Source of the DNA: Anaerobacillus isosaccharinicus | Lineage (GTDB): Bacteria; Bacillota; Bacilli; Bacillales; Anaerobacillaceae | Direction: 5' to 3' | Assembly (NCBI RefSeq): GCF_001866075.3 | Contig: NZ_CP063356.1 | Location: forward strand, 124,001 to 188,000 | DNA: 64,000 nucleotides | In this document: one piece after another, positions 1 to 9,034 of the stretch | How the letters are laid out: every line of letters begins with the position of its first letter | Position numbering within the stretch: position 1 is the first letter of the stretch | Program-made: the position numbers and the translations under genes | The notes under the pieces: generated by a model | Told to the model about the DNA's origin: nothing | What the model saw: only the letters and a program-made list of their open reading frames with translations | Database searches by the model: none

Positions 1-406
1 TTAATTGAGATTTTTCACTAACCTCTAAGCCGCTAAAAATCGTCTCAATTGCTTCTTTATGCTTAGGGAAGATTTCATCCATAAGTTCTTTGCCCTGTTC
101 TGTAATAACAGCATAAGTAACACGACGATCTTTTGGGCAAGACTTACGCAATAATAACTGCTTTTTCTCCAATTTGTCGACTACATAGGTGATACTCCCA
201 CTTGAAAGTAAGACTTTCTTGCCTATTTGTTGGATTGGTTGATCACCTTTATGGTACAACAACTCTAAAACGGCAAATTCAGTAGGATTAAGACCATAAG
301 TCCTAATATCTTCTTCTGCTAGGTCATGAATTGCTCTCGTTGCCCTAGATAGAACAATAAATAGCTTTAAAGATAAATTGGTTTCATCTACATTCACATT
401 TATCAT
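1..406 (-). CDS. MarR-family transcriptional regulator (partial, C-terminus outside window)
   Basis: The frame opens at an ATG at 404-406 and runs off the left edge without a stop; the TTA at 1-3 is not in frame. About 135 residues are visible. They hold a winged-helix MarR fold: an N-terminal helix, a recognition-helix region with VLLSSGSITYVVDKLE, and the wing CPKDRRVTYAVIT, which is the DxR signature of the family. MarR proteins of this size (about 140-150 aa) bind palindromic operators as dimers and respond to phenolics, oxidants or metals. The ligand here is unknown. It is transcribed in the same direction as sigK but separated by hairpins, so the two probably form separate units. Confidence 0.85.
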   Translation of the reverse strand, partial: MINVNVDETNLSLKLFIVLSRATRAIHDLAEEDIRTYGLNPTEFAVLELLYHKGDQPIQQIGKKVLLSSGSITYVVDKLEKKQLLLRKSCPKDRRVTYAVITEQGKELMDEIFPKHKEAIETIFSGLEVSEKSQL

Positions 407-498
407 ACCTTTAATTTTAATATCTTGAATTCGAGATAATTATAAAATAAAAGAGTAACTAGTGTCAAGTAAGAAGCAAAACAATAAGTAATTAATTT

Positions 499-537
499 CC
501 GTTAAAAGTTTAGTGTGGGCACTATACTTCTTAACGG
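499..537. repeat. Imperfect inverted repeat between sigK and marR
   Basis: CCGTTAA at 499-505 pairs with TTAACGG at 531-537, with further pairing of TTTAGTG with CACTATA-type bases inside. The hairpin lies upstream of the MarR-family gene. It could be an operator or a second termination hairpin; the sequence does not decide which. Confidence 0.35.
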
Positions 538-542
538 ATGTA

Positions 543-572
543 CGAAAAGACCGCCTGACAGCGACCTTTTCG
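543..572 (-). terminator. sigK: Hairpin downstream of sigK, terminator candidate
   Basis: A 12-bp stem (CGAAAAGACCGC with GCGACCTTTTCG, two G-U pairs) with a 6-nt loop begins 11 nt after the sigK stop. It lacks a clean U-run on the minus strand, so it may be a weak or Rho-assisted terminator. Confidence 0.4.
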
Positions 573-582
573 TTACAATATT

Positions 583-1290
583 TTATTTCTTCCCCTGACT
601 CTGCTTATAAAACTCATGAAATAGTTTCATCAAGGCTCGCTTTTCAATTCGAGAAACATAACTCCGCGAAATCCCTAATTCTTTAGCAATTTCCCGTTGT
701 GTACGCTCTTTTTTCATATCAAGTCCAAATCGCCCGATAATCACTTCCTTCTCTCTGCCATCTAATATATGGATATATTCGTATACTTGCTTTTTCTCCA
801 TCTTCAGCTGAATTGTATCAACAACATCTGCGGTATCAGCTTGGAGGACGTCAATCAAGGTAATTTCGTTTCCTTCTTTATCTGTTCCGATCGGATCATG
901 AAGAGAGACGTCTTTTTTCACTTTCTTTAATGCCCGCAGATGCATGAGGATTTCATTTTCAATACACCTCGCTGCATAGGTTGCTAATTTTGTACCTTTT
1001 CCTGTGGAATAGCTGTCGATTGCTTTCATTAAACCAATTGTACCAATTGAAATCAGATCTTCTGTATCTTCTCTTGTGTTCTCAAATTTCTTGACAATAT
1101 GTGCAACAAGTCGAAGGTTATGCTCGATAAGGCGATTTCTGGCAATGTCATCTCCTTCAGCCATGAGCTTTAAATATTTTTTCTCTTCTTCTTCCTTTAA
1201 AGGTTGGGGAAAAGCGTTGTTTTTTACGAAGGAGACAAAGAAGAATATTTCTTTGATAAAATAGCTAAGTGCTGCGATAATACTGGACAT
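583..1290 (-). CDS. sigK: RNA polymerase sporulation sigma factor SigK (pro-sigma K)
   Basis: At 235 residues this is a full-length sigma-70 family factor of the mother-cell sporulation type. The hydrophobic N-terminus (about residues 1-25, ending before NNAFPQPL) matches the pro-sequence that the SpoIVFB protease removes. Region 2 is clear ([20 protein letters not shown] and [16 protein letters not shown]), and so is region 4 ([22 protein letters not shown]). Many bacilli carry sigK split by a prophage-like skin element; here the frame is continuous and needs no excision. A GGAGGTGAG ribosome site precedes the ATG. In the family, sigma K drives late coat and cortex genes after engulfment. 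Confidence 0.96.
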   Translation of the reverse strand: MSSIIAALSYFIKEIFFFVSFVKNNAFPQPLKEEEEKKYLKLMAEGDDIARNRLIEHNLRLVAHIVKKFENTREDTEDLISIGTIGLMKAIDSYSTGKGTKLATYAARCIENEILMHLRALKKVKKDVSLHDPIGTDKEGNEITLIDVLQADTADVVDTIQLKMEKKQVYEYIHILDGREKEVIIGRFGLDMKKERTQREIAKELGISRSYVSRIEKRALMKLFHEFYKQSQGKK

Positions 1291-1311
1291 TCGCTCACCT
1301 CCATAGGCATT

Positions 1312-1320
1312 TATTCTATG
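1312..1320 (-). promoter_or_regulatory. sigK: Sigma K/sigma E-like -10 element upstream of sigK
   Basis: On the minus strand this reads CATAGAATA, which fits the CATANNNTA -10 consensus of mother-cell sigma factors. It sits about 22 bp upstream of the sigK start. A matching -35 element is not convincing, so this is only suggestive. Confidence 0.3.
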
Positions 1321-1407
1321 TCTATGTAACGGTGAGCTTGTGTGTGTCTGTACAAATGTAAAACCTAAAAAAATATCATTGGAGAGTTTGCAAATAAGTT
1401 TTCTGAC

Positions 1408-1442
1408 AAAAAAGGACTGCGGAATAATGCACAGTCCTTTTC
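1408..1442 (-). terminator. Rho-independent terminator after the FN3 multiheme cytochrome gene
   Basis: The arms AAAGGACTG and CAGTCCTTT form a strong stem, followed on the minus strand by a run of T. It starts about 11 nt beyond the cytochrome stop codon at 1453 and closes the Fe-S/NHL/cytochrome operon. Confidence 0.85.
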
Positions 1443-1452
1443 CAAATATATT

Positions 1453-4400
1453 TTACTTCCAATGATAACCATTAAATGGTGTAAAACCTGAGCCAGAGCT
1501 CGTATCACGAAAATGTGTTCCGTTTATTTTATAAACCTCAGGTCGATTGTTTAATAACCAGGAATCCGTTTTCCAGTTTGTTTTTAACGCCCAATCACCA
1601 CTTGCTCTAGTTGCTCCACTCACACGCCAGCCTGAATGATTTCTTCCATGGCAATGAACATAACAACTGCCTCCACTACTGCCCCTTTCGTAGCGTGGTA
1701 TCTCACTAGATGGAACAGAACTCCAACGGCTTCTTCTACCACTAGTTCCTAATACATTGGGAGATGGCCAACCTACTCGATGATTTATATTCGAATTAAC
1801 ATTTTCTTCTGGAATAGCACCATGCGGTCGATGGCAGTGTTTACAAGTTGCTTGTTTTCCACTACCAGTCCAGTGAGATCTGCTAGTTCCATGCATCCGA
1901 GTAGCAGTTTGAGTTAATTTACTATAATCGTGACAATCAAAGCATAGTGCGTTGCTTTGTGTAAATGTTGTAGCATTCCAACTCCAACCACTCGTCTGTC
2001 TACTTGTATCTTGTCGATAAGGTAGTCTTAACTGCTTTGGATAAGCGGTACCATGAACGTTATGACAAACCTGGCAATCGAATTGTGCATGACCAGACTG
2101 CTCATTATTTGGGTATCCAAAGTAATTATCGGTCCAACTTCCGGTGAATTTTTCATTAGAATGGCATTGATAACAAAAATCTTTTGTATTAGCATTTACG
2201 TTTAAATTCGCTCTTTGCTGTGGTGTAAGATTCCCAATATCTGAACGTAATAATGGTTTTATCTCTGAGCCATGTCTTTCATGGCAAACTAAGCATTGTA
2301 CTCCTAAGTATTCAGCATTGCGTGGGTCGATCCCAGCCAATTCATACATTCTTGGAGAATTATGATTTCGCATATCTGTTGGTAATGGGTAATACGTTTG
2401 ATGATCAGTTAAATATAATCCCACATTTAGCGTTATAGATCCTGTTATCCTAACAGTAGTTTGCTTTAGTCTGTTTGTTCCGCTTTTAGAGATATCATCT
2501 GAATATCCATATGAATAGAATGGTCCAGCGATATTACCATGACAAGTCCAACAATAATCTTTTCCATTAACAACTTCGGTCTTTTTAATATGCTGTGGTG
2601 GATTATTAGTACTTGTTAATAATTTTCCAATTGCAGGTAGCCGATTTCCAGTATCTAAATCAATTCCCGCATCATGAAACTTATGACAATCTGCACATTT
2701 CACCTCTGTTCCTTCATCACCACCTGGACCATAAATTGGGTGAATACTTACATTTTGTGAATTTTGCGTACCAAATTCTTTTTGTGTATTATATTTACTT
2801 CCAAGCCCATTATGACATGTAAAACAAACTGCATTAACAGAGTTACTAGATAATAAGCCTTCTGCTTTTCCATTATGCGTATTATGACAGCTTTTACATA
2901 AATGTGTATTGTTCGTATAATTACCATGTGGCTGAACAAATTGCGAAGACCCGGTAGTAAAAGTTGACAACATGGTTTGACCAAATTGAAGATTTGATAC
3001 GTTCTTAATTTCTGGCCTTATTAAGATTTCATATTCTGTATTAGGTTTAAGCCCTCCATGAATAAATTGAATTTCATTTGGATTTAAAAATACAAAATCT
3101 CCATTTACTTGTTGTCCTGATTTTTCTCTAACAATAAATGTTGACGTTGTAACAGTACTTTGATCAATATGATCATCAAATCTAACTAGGATCGTTTCAG
3201 ATGTTCCTATTCCAGTTGCACCATCATAAGGTCTTTTCAATAGTACGATTGGCGGAGTTATATCAGAATACGTAGCCTCTTCAATTTCCGTACTAATTGA
3301 AAAATTTTCTGAAGTATCAAAGGCAACTACTCGCATTTTATATGTCGCCCCTGGTGTTAATTCTGTTAGAACAACTTGATTATTCAACCCAGAAATCGTT
3401 TTTACTGTTTGAAAACTCTCCATTTGTTGTTGTAACTGTACTTCATATCGATCTACTTGAACATTATCAGTTGAATGATCCCAGCCTACTTCAATAAATG
3501 TTCCGCCCTTGCTTAAAACTCTAATATTGCTAGGGGGTGTCGGCGGTTCAATATCACGGATAGGAACTACAACACTTAATGGAACACTGCCAGCTGAGTA
3601 ATTTCCATTTCCATCAATAGCCATAATTCTAAATGAGTATTCTTCGCCATCAATTACCTCTACTCTATAGCTATTATTAAGTGTTTCTCCCACCTTTTCA
3701 TATAAATTTCCTTCTTGGGTCATCCATATTAAATAGGAAGTAGTAGTTTGATCACCTTCATCCCAAACTAGATCAACATTTGTATACGATAGGGATGTAA
3801 CCGAAATGTTTAGGGGAGTTTCCGGAATGCTAGTAATTGGCAAATTTTCACTACGATTTACTACTTGAACATTACTAGGATTTGATTCATAACCTTCATC
3901 ACTTACTGCTGTTACGAAATAATAATAATTTTCACCCGGATGGGCTATAGGATCAATAAAATCTTTTGAAGTAGTAGTTCCAAGCAAGGAAAAATTATTC
4001 AGGTCATTACTATTTGTACTTCTATACACTTTATATCCTATAACGCTAGTTTCTTGGTTATGTGACCACAAGATTTCAGTACTTGAAACATTATAAGAAT
4101 AAACTGCCTCAAGTGTTGGCGGTATTGGTTTAGTAAAGTCAATTTCTATTTTTACATTATCTACTTCTATCCATGAGAGTGAATTTTCATTTTCTTCAGC
4201 TGTTGCAATCATTGCCGCAAAACTAATGACGTATTCACCAGGGTCAAGAATTGGAAGATTAATAGTAGCATTACCTGTATAGTTTTCATATATTGAATCT
4301 TCAAACCATATAGAGTCTACCCCTTCCCAAGAGGCCCCTTTTGGTTTAATGTAAACGTCTAACTCTTGAATACTACCAGCCCCAACATGACTAGTACCTT

Positions 4401-5505
4401 TTTTCCATGTAAAAGATAATCTCGTATTGTTTATTTCCTCAGGTGCAATATAAAAAGCAAATTCTTCTTTTAAATCAGCATGTGCAATATCTATTTCAGG
4501 TTCATTATTCCGTTCCCATCGAGCTTTACCATTAACAAAAACAAGCCAATCTTTATCACTAGTCCATTTATGATTTGAAAAACCTTCTTCATATACAACC
4601 CTTTCATTATCACTGTAGATATTTACCCCACTAATAGTTATAAAACCAGCTGAATTGACTTCTGCTATTTGTTCATTGATATTATTTTCCTCTATATTTA
4701 TTTCTTCTTGATTCTCTAACTCAACCTCTTCACCTGGAATTTCTAATTCAATTGATTGCTCTTCCTCTTCACCTGGAATTTCTAATTCAATTGATTGCTC
4801 TTCCTCTGGTAATGAATATTCTATTTCAACTAATTGATTCTCTAGAGTGCTTTCTTCATTAATACTGCTTGTAGTAGTAATACCAATTGTATTAGAGATT
4901 GCTGATCTACCAGTATTATCAACAGTTACTACATAATAATCATATGAAGTAGCCGCACTTAGCCCAATATCATGATACATTACGAATGGATCACTCTTTA
5001 CGACTCCAACTTTACTTCCGTCCCGATATATTTCGTAATGATGTACATCTATATCATCCGTAGCATTCCAAGAGAGCTGAACCCAATAGTCACCTTGCAA
5101 ATCAGAATAAATGTTAACTGGTAATGGGTCTGTAAAATCTGTAGTCCGAATTGAAAGCGGAATACTTGGAAATGTTTCTTCACCATTTACGATTGCGGTG
5201 ATTTCATAATGATATAACATGTTTTCTTTGATAGTTGTGTCAATAAAGGAGGTTTGTTGACCGACTGTATCTAGTTTCAGAAATTCGTCTGCTGTTATCC
5301 GATAAATATTGTATCCCGTTGCATCAGGGAAGTAATCCCAAGTTAAATTAAGTTCACTTCCGTTTAATTGAAAACTAGTTAGCCCTGTTGGTCCTTCTCT
5401 TTTTGTATCGGCTAATGTAGAAAAAGCAACTACTCCTGCAATAAATAACAGTACGATTGTAATATAAAGTTTCTTTTTTATACCAAGTTCTCTTATCGTT
5501 TTCAT
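1453..5505 (-). CDS. Giant surface multiheme c-type cytochrome with fibronectin III and Ig-like domains
   Basis: The protein has 1350 residues. An N-terminal hydrophobic segment (about 12-30) is a signal peptide or anchor. FN3-like modules lie near 40-125 and 128-212, followed by an acidic Glu-rich linker (about 215-285) with a 13-residue tandem duplication. A beta-rich module follows (about 290-450), then three more FN3 modules (about 460-755), then a Big_5/SbsA-type Ig-like domain (about 757-855). The C-terminal 490 residues carry nine CXXCH heme sites, including a doubled-CXXCH pair (CKSCH...CFTCH), plus an unusual CYVHCH (CX3CH) near residue 1281. No LPXTG or SLH motif was seen, so the wall attachment is unknown. 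It is the last gene of its operon, 39 bp after the 6-heme cytochrome. The likely role is surface electron transfer or acceptor binding, which is inference. Confidence 0.88.
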   Translation of the reverse strand: MKTIRELGIKKKLYITIVLLFIAGVVAFSTLADTKREGPTGLTSFQLNGSELNLTWDYFPDATGYNIYRITADEFLKLDTVGQQTSFIDTTIKENMLYHYEITAIVNGEETFPSIPLSIRTTDFTDPLPVNIYSDLQGDYWVQLSWNATDDIDVHHYEIYRDGSKVGVVKSDPFVMYHDIGLSAATSYDYYVVTVDNTGRSAISNTIGITTTSSINEESTLENQLVEIEYSLPEEEQSIELEIPGEEEEQSIELEIPGEEVELENQEEINIEENNINEQIAEVNSAGFITISGVNIYSDNERVVYEEGFSNHKWTSDKDWLVFVNGKARWERNNEPEIDIAHADLKEEFAFYIAPEEINNTRLSFTWKKGTSHVGAGSIQELDVYIKPKGASWEGVDSIWFEDSIYENYTGNATINLPILDPGEYVISFAAMIATAEENENSLSWIEVDNVKIEIDFTKPIPPTLEAVYSYNVSSTEILWSHNQETSVIGYKVYRSTNSNDLNNFSLLGTTTSKDFIDPIAHPGENYYYFVTAVSDEGYESNPSNVQVVNRSENLPITSIPETPLNISVTSLSYTNVDLVWDEGDQTTTSYLIWMTQEGNLYEKVGETLNNSYRVEVIDGEEYSFRIMAIDGNGNYSAGSVPLSVVVPIRDIEPPTPPSNIRVLSKGGTFIEVGWDHSTDNVQVDRYEVQLQQQMESFQTVKTISGLNNQVVLTELTPGATYKMRVVAFDTSENFSISTEIEEATYSDITPPIVLLKRPYDGATGIGTSETILVRFDDHIDQSTVTTSTFIVREKSGQQVNGDFVFLNPNEIQFIHGGLKPNTEYEILIRPEIKNVSNLQFGQTMLSTFTTGSSQFVQPHGNYTNNTHLCKSCHNTHNGKAEGLLSSNSVNAVCFTCHNGLGSKYNTQKEFGTQNSQNVSIHPIYGPGGDEGTEVKCADCHKFHDAGIDLDTGNRLPAIGKLLTSTNNPPQHIKKTEVVNGKDYCWTCHGNIAGPFYSYGYSDDISKSGTNRLKQTTVRITGSITLNVGLYLTDHQTYYPLPTDMRNHNSPRMYELAGIDPRNAEYLGVQCLVCHERHGSEIKPLLRSDIGNLTPQQRANLNVNANTKDFCYQCHSNEKFTGSWTDNYFGYPNNEQSGHAQFDCQVCHNVHGTAYPKQLRLPYRQDTSRQTSGWSWNATTFTQSNALCFDCHDYSKLTQTATRMHGTSRSHWTGSGKQATCKHCHRPHGAIPEENVNSNINHRVGWPSPNVLGTSGRRSRWSSVPSSEIPRYERGSSGGSCYVHCHGRNHSGWRVSGATRASGDWALKTNWKTDSWLLNNRPEVYKINGTHFRDTSSGSGFTPFNGYHWK
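4725..4807. repeat. 39-bp in-frame tandem duplication in the cytochrome linker
   Basis: Two identical 39-bp units (4725-4763 and 4764-4802) are followed by five bases of a third. Each encodes a 13-residue acidic block, EEEQSIELEIPGE. The perfect identity suggests a recent duplication that lengthened the linker between the FN3 stalk and the next module. Confidence 0.9.
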
Positions 5506-5544
5506 GGCTTTTCACCCGCCTTGTAGAAATCCTCTATTATTTTA

Positions 5545-6798
5545 TTATTTCTTATGACACTCTTGACAAACTCCCATATTATCTAACCTTCGAAGATGAC
5601 TTTCGCCTGTATAAGCATCTAGCTTTTTTGTGCCATGAGCAAAATGGCATGTAATGCAAGTTACTTTTGATTGACTATTTGGAGCAGGTGGTCGTACCGT
5701 ACTTGCTTCTAGGACAGAGCCATCATCAACAAACGTAAAAATTTCATTTTCTAATTGGAAGCGGTGTCTATTGGTATCAGTACTGCTTCTTGCTACCAAG
5801 CTATATGATTCAAGTGCGGTTGGCTGATTTGCAAGTGGTCCCGCACGATATACAGAATAATGCACTGCATTATTAATATACTCCCACTTTAAAATAACTC
5901 TCCCTGTAACAGGAACATTGACTCTTTTTATATAGCCTTGGTGTGATTCTTGAAGTTCTTCTACCTTTTCTCCATCAATAATATTTGTAGTTATATTACT
6001 TGCGGTGATAATATAGTAATAATTATTTGCCCCAGAAAACAGAGTACCTCCACCTGCTAGAGTTGATGTATTTGGATTTGGATACGCTCCTGAAGGTGCC
6101 CCTTCCGTTGGTAAAGTAGTAAAACGAATTTCTCCTTTACTGTCTAATCCTACATTAATTGGGTGACGGTGCTGTGTTTTATCAATAACTTCTGGTTGGC
6201 TATTGGTATATTGATAATCATTATGACAAGCGCTACACATGTTACTAATACCGCTTTCATATGATGGAATTTCTCGGTTTGTAAAAAAACTTCTAGTAAT
6301 ACTACCCTTTACAACAATTCCTTCCTTACCATTAATAACATTATTTATTATTCGATAATTATCACTACCATGTGGATTATGACAACTAGTACAAGTAAGA
6401 AAAATACTTTCTCCCGCCCCACCTTTTGGAGCATTCATTTCTTCGATTGAGTGTGACGAAGTAAATCCAGCTGCTGGATTAAATCCGCCGCCAAGACTAT
6501 CAATTTTAATACTTTCAAATTCACTTATTTGATAATCAGTTTTTCCATTTTTCACATCATACTTACTGCCTCTACCATCATGGCACATATAGCAAGTATC
6601 TCTTACTGTTGTAGCAACAAGTAATTTTTCAGCTTTTGCCCTGTGGGTCGAATGACACAAACTGCAAACATTCGTATTATTTGTATATTCACTATGAGGA
6701 TTTTCATAATCTCTATTACTACTCCCCTCAACTACAGGAGTAAAAATGAAATAGAAGAAGGAAAATACTAGCAAGTATAAGTATTTATTTTTCATCAT
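5545..6798 (-). CDS. Secreted 6-heme c-type cytochrome, doubled-CXXCH family
   Basis: The 417-residue product opens with a signal peptide (hydrophobic residues 5-22, then VVEGSS). Six CXXCH motifs are present: CSLCH and CYMCH as a doubled pair with the family spacing, then CTSCH, CSACH, CITCH and CQECH at the very C-terminus. Between hemes 4 and 5 (about residues 235-360) lies a heme-free segment with an FN3-like strand pattern. The N-terminal doubled motif resembles the paired heme motif of the neighbouring 1350-residue cytochrome. An AAGGAGGG ribosome site precedes the start; the second Met is an equally good start. It lies 26 bp after the NHL gene. Heme attachment would occur outside the membrane. 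Confidence 0.9.
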   Translation of the reverse strand: MMKNKYLYLLVFSFFYFIFTPVVEGSSNRDYENPHSEYTNNTNVCSLCHSTHRAKAEKLLVATTVRDTCYMCHDGRGSKYDVKNGKTDYQISEFESIKIDSLGGGFNPAAGFTSSHSIEEMNAPKGGAGESIFLTCTSCHNPHGSDNYRIINNVINGKEGIVVKGSITRSFFTNREIPSYESGISNMCSACHNDYQYTNSQPEVIDKTQHRHPINVGLDSKGEIRFTTLPTEGAPSGAYPNPNTSTLAGGGTLFSGANNYYYIITASNITTNIIDGEKVEELQESHQGYIKRVNVPVTGRVILKWEYINNAVHYSVYRAGPLANQPTALESYSLVARSSTDTNRHRFQLENEIFTFVDDGSVLEASTVRPPAPNSQSKVTCITCHFAHGTKKLDAYTGESHLRRLDNMGVCQECHKK

Positions 6799-6823
6799 TC
6801 TCCCTCCTTAAATCTAATTTGTT

Positions 6824-7768
6824 TTATTTTAACTTCAATATAAAAGTTTGGTTGCTCCCTTTATCAACTATATACAGTCGATTATTGGCTACTTCTAAGC
6901 CTTCTGGAAAATTGAGCTGTATATTTTTCTTATTTAATTTCGAAATTATCTTTTTCTCTTTTCCTTCATGAGTTGTAACAACAACTCTACTATTAATTGG
7001 GTCAGTTATATAAATATTTTCATGATCCACTGCTATTCCACTTGGCATTCCGAAGCTTCCTTTAAAGCTATACTGAAAAATCCCTTGCTCATTAAAAACT
7101 TGAATTCTGCCGTTCCCCGTATCAGAAACAATAATATTTCCTTCGGGTAAAACTGCAATATCAAATGGATATTGGAACTGTCCATCTCCATTACCTTGAG
7201 TCCCAAATGAAAGAACTAAGTTTCCATTGAGAGTGAATTTTTTTATTTGATGATCAAATTTATCGAAAAAATATAAAAAGCCTTCAGAATAAGTTACTAT
7301 TGTTGGATCAATTAACATGCGATTTTCCACATAGAAATTTTTAAGGAATTGACCTTCTTTACTAAAAACTGCAATTCTTTGGTTAATTAAATCTACTATA
7401 TAAAAAATTTCATCATTGTCTACGGCAATACTAACTGGGTAGTTTAAGATCGCCTCAACATCTTCGCTATCTTCTCCTCCAAAGTGAAATAGAAATTCTC
7501 CTTTCTTATTAAAAACTTGAATTCTATTATTATCACTGTCAGTTACATATAGGTTCCCACCATTAGTTACTGTTAAGTCTAAAGGGCTACTTAATGGAGT
7601 TTCTTTATTACCTTTTACAATAAGCTCTAATTTAAAATTTTCTTCCTTACCAAAATTAAGTATCTCTATAGCAAATCCTTTACTCATAAATAAGAAGTAG
7701 CCTATACCTAAAACGATTACACTTATGATCGAGAGTATCACATAGCTTCTTTTTTCTTTATTGGACAT
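6824..7768 (-). CDS. Membrane-anchored NHL-repeat beta-propeller protein
   Basis: About 314 residues. An N-terminal transmembrane anchor (roughly residues 10-28) is followed by repeated NHL units such as LDLTVTNGGNLYVTDSDNNR, VDNDEIFYIVDLINQR, VLPEGNIIVSDTGNGR and VDHENIYITDPINSR, typical of a six-bladed propeller. The ATG at 7766-7768 is preferred over a GTG three codons upstream, because the GGAGGTG ribosome site overlaps that GTG. Located between the Fe-S gene and the 6-heme cytochrome gene, it is probably a scaffold outside the membrane. NHL proteins often accompany multiheme cytochrome clusters. No catalytic residues are recognisable. Confidence 0.82.
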   Translation of the reverse strand: MSNKEKRSYVILSIISVIVLGIGYFLFMSKGFAIEILNFGKEENFKLELIVKGNKETPLSSPLDLTVTNGGNLYVTDSDNNRIQVFNKKGEFLFHFGGEDSEDVEAILNYPVSIAVDNDEIFYIVDLINQRIAVFSKEGQFLKNFYVENRMLIDPTIVTYSEGFLYFFDKFDHQIKKFTLNGNLVLSFGTQGNGDGQFQYPFDIAVLPEGNIIVSDTGNGRIQVFNEQGIFQYSFKGSFGMPSGIAVDHENIYITDPINSRVVVTTHEGKEKKIISKLNKKNIQLNFPEGLEVANNRLYIVDKGSNQTFILKLK

Positions 7769-7825
7769 CAACTTCACCTCCGTTACATGTTATTTATTAG
7801 AAGATTTCAAAATTTTGGAGTCTCG

Positions 7826-8797
7826 TTAAATAAGTTTTTCGTGTAACGTTTTCCTTTTCAATAGATCTTCGTTTAACTTTGTTTCTGTTGATCGATTTAT
7901 ATATAAACAAGTATTCTTGCAAATTTCACAGTCAATGCATTTCATCATTTGGAATTGTAGTATCTCTTTTTTTGTGTTAGAAGTAATACTAAGGGCACCA
8001 ACAGGACAATTTTCCACACAATCTCCACATAGTATACATTCATCACTAACTTCGATCTTAACTAACTTCAAGGCCTTTGCTAGTTTTTTTGATAAATATT
8101 GTTCCTTTTGGTCTATTTTCAAGTATTCCAACAAATAGGTTCGATTTAAAATTTCACCGATATTTTCGTTGTAGCTACAAGAGGTCAAATTAGTTTGTTT
8201 TTTTAATCGTCTAGTAATGACGTCAAATAAGTCAATAGCTCTCCTTTTTAAAGGACTTTCTTTCATTTTTTCATATTGCCCATTGATAATTTCTACATGA
8301 CAGTTAGATAAATAATTTAATTCTTGAAGATAACTAATTGATTTTTTCATGCTCCAATTATTCTTACATGTTTTACAAGTATTTTTATCAAGATAAATTT
8401 GAACGGGTTTTTTATGAACAAAAGCTACAAATAACAATTCAGGAGACAATATCGATAAGCACGGAACTGTTATATCGCCTTCAAACTTAATATTTTGATC
8501 ACATGTGAAGCAAACTACTTCTGAGCGTTTTATTTTTTCTTCGTACTTATAGATAACATCTGTTTCTAGATGAATGGCATATGTTGGACAGTGATAGATA
8601 CAAAATTTACAATTTTCACATTTTGAATAATCTAAATTTAGTTTTCCATTATCAAAGAAAAGGGCTCCAGGTTGGCATAGTTCTATACACGTTGTACAAA
8701 TTGGAGTTGTTCTGTTTGAATTTAGACAGTATTCTTCAAAAAGAACTCCTTGAAAATTTCTAACCCCAATTTTCTTTTTGAGTAATGAAAACCACAC
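7826..8797 (-). CDS. Cytoplasmic multi-cluster 4Fe-4S ferredoxin-like protein
   Basis: The 323-residue product has no signal or membrane segment. Two ferredoxin-type modules are visible: one near residues 33-75 (CTTCIELCQPG followed by CENCKFCIYHCP) and a classical one near 255-300 (CILCGDCVENCP followed by CIDCEICKNTC). The middle region (about 95-145) has further cysteines, CFTC, a VPCLSILSPELL element and CKTC, recalling the cysteine-rich parts of hydrogenase or heterodisulfide-reductase accessory subunits. The start is GTG, eight to nine nt after AGGAG. As first gene of a four-gene operon behind an Fnr-type box, it could connect cytoplasmic reductant to the cytochromes. Its partner is not known. 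Confidence 0.8.
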   Translation of the reverse strand: MWFSLLKKKIGVRNFQGVLFEEYCLNSNRTTPICTTCIELCQPGALFFDNGKLNLDYSKCENCKFCIYHCPTYAIHLETDVIYKYEEKIKRSEVVCFTCDQNIKFEGDITVPCLSILSPELLFVAFVHKKPVQIYLDKNTCKTCKNNWSMKKSISYLQELNYLSNCHVEIINGQYEKMKESPLKRRAIDLFDVITRRLKKQTNLTSCSYNENIGEILNRTYLLEYLKIDQKEQYLSKKLAKALKLVKIEVSDECILCGDCVENCPVGALSITSNTKKEILQFQMMKCIDCEICKNTCLYINRSTETKLNEDLLKRKTLHEKLI

Positions 8798-8843
8798 CTA
8801 GAGTCACTCCTTTAACTTTTTGTTGAAATATAGTGTAATTGAC

Positions 8844-8859
8844 TGTGATATTTATCACA
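8844..8859. promoter_or_regulatory. Fnr/Crp-type palindrome upstream of the Fe-S/NHL/cytochrome operon
   Basis: The site reads TGTGA-TATTTA-TCACA, a perfect match to the TGTGA-N6-TCACA consensus bound by B. subtilis Fnr. It lies 47 bp upstream of the GTG start of the Fe-S gene, where an activator site would be expected. A second half-site, TGTGA, is at 8867-8871. This suggests oxygen-responsive induction of the operon. Confidence 0.7.
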
Positions 8860-8944
8860 CTGTTTTTGTGACTTTTGACACTGTAGATTAAGAAAGCATA
8901 TTATATGCTAAAAAGTATGAGATACTGTAAAATATAAATAAAGT

Positions 8945-8979
8945 ACTAAAGTATGGAAAGATACTTCCCATACTTTAGT
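8945..8979 (-). terminator. Terminator between the two cytochrome operons
   Basis: A perfect 12-bp stem (ACTAAAGTATGG / CCATACTTTAGT) with an 11-nt loop follows the 561-residue cytochrome gene. Its minus-strand exit is AT-rich rather than a pure T-run. It probably separates the upstream five-gene unit from the Fnr-box operon. Confidence 0.6.
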
Positions 8980-9000
8980 TTTAAGGTTCTTTTTTCTTCG

Positions 9001-9030
9001 GCTATCATTTAGTTGCCGCTAAATGGTAGC
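9001..9030. repeat. Inverted repeat just after the 6-heme cytochrome stop codon
   Basis: GCTATCATTTAG and CTAAATGGTAGC form a 12-bp stem with one wobble around TTGCCG. It lies 4 nt beyond the stop at 9035 and lacks a T-run on the minus strand. It could stabilise the 3' end of the transcript, upstream of the terminator at 8945-8979. Confidence 0.5.
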
Positions 9031-9034
9031 TATT

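Noticed and set aside
583-1290. sigK split by a skin element
   Set aside because: The frame is continuous from pro-sequence to region 4, so no excision is needed.
3297-3497. Plus-strand ORFs inside the cytochrome genes
   Set aside because: Antisense shadows of long, motif-rich minus-strand genes.
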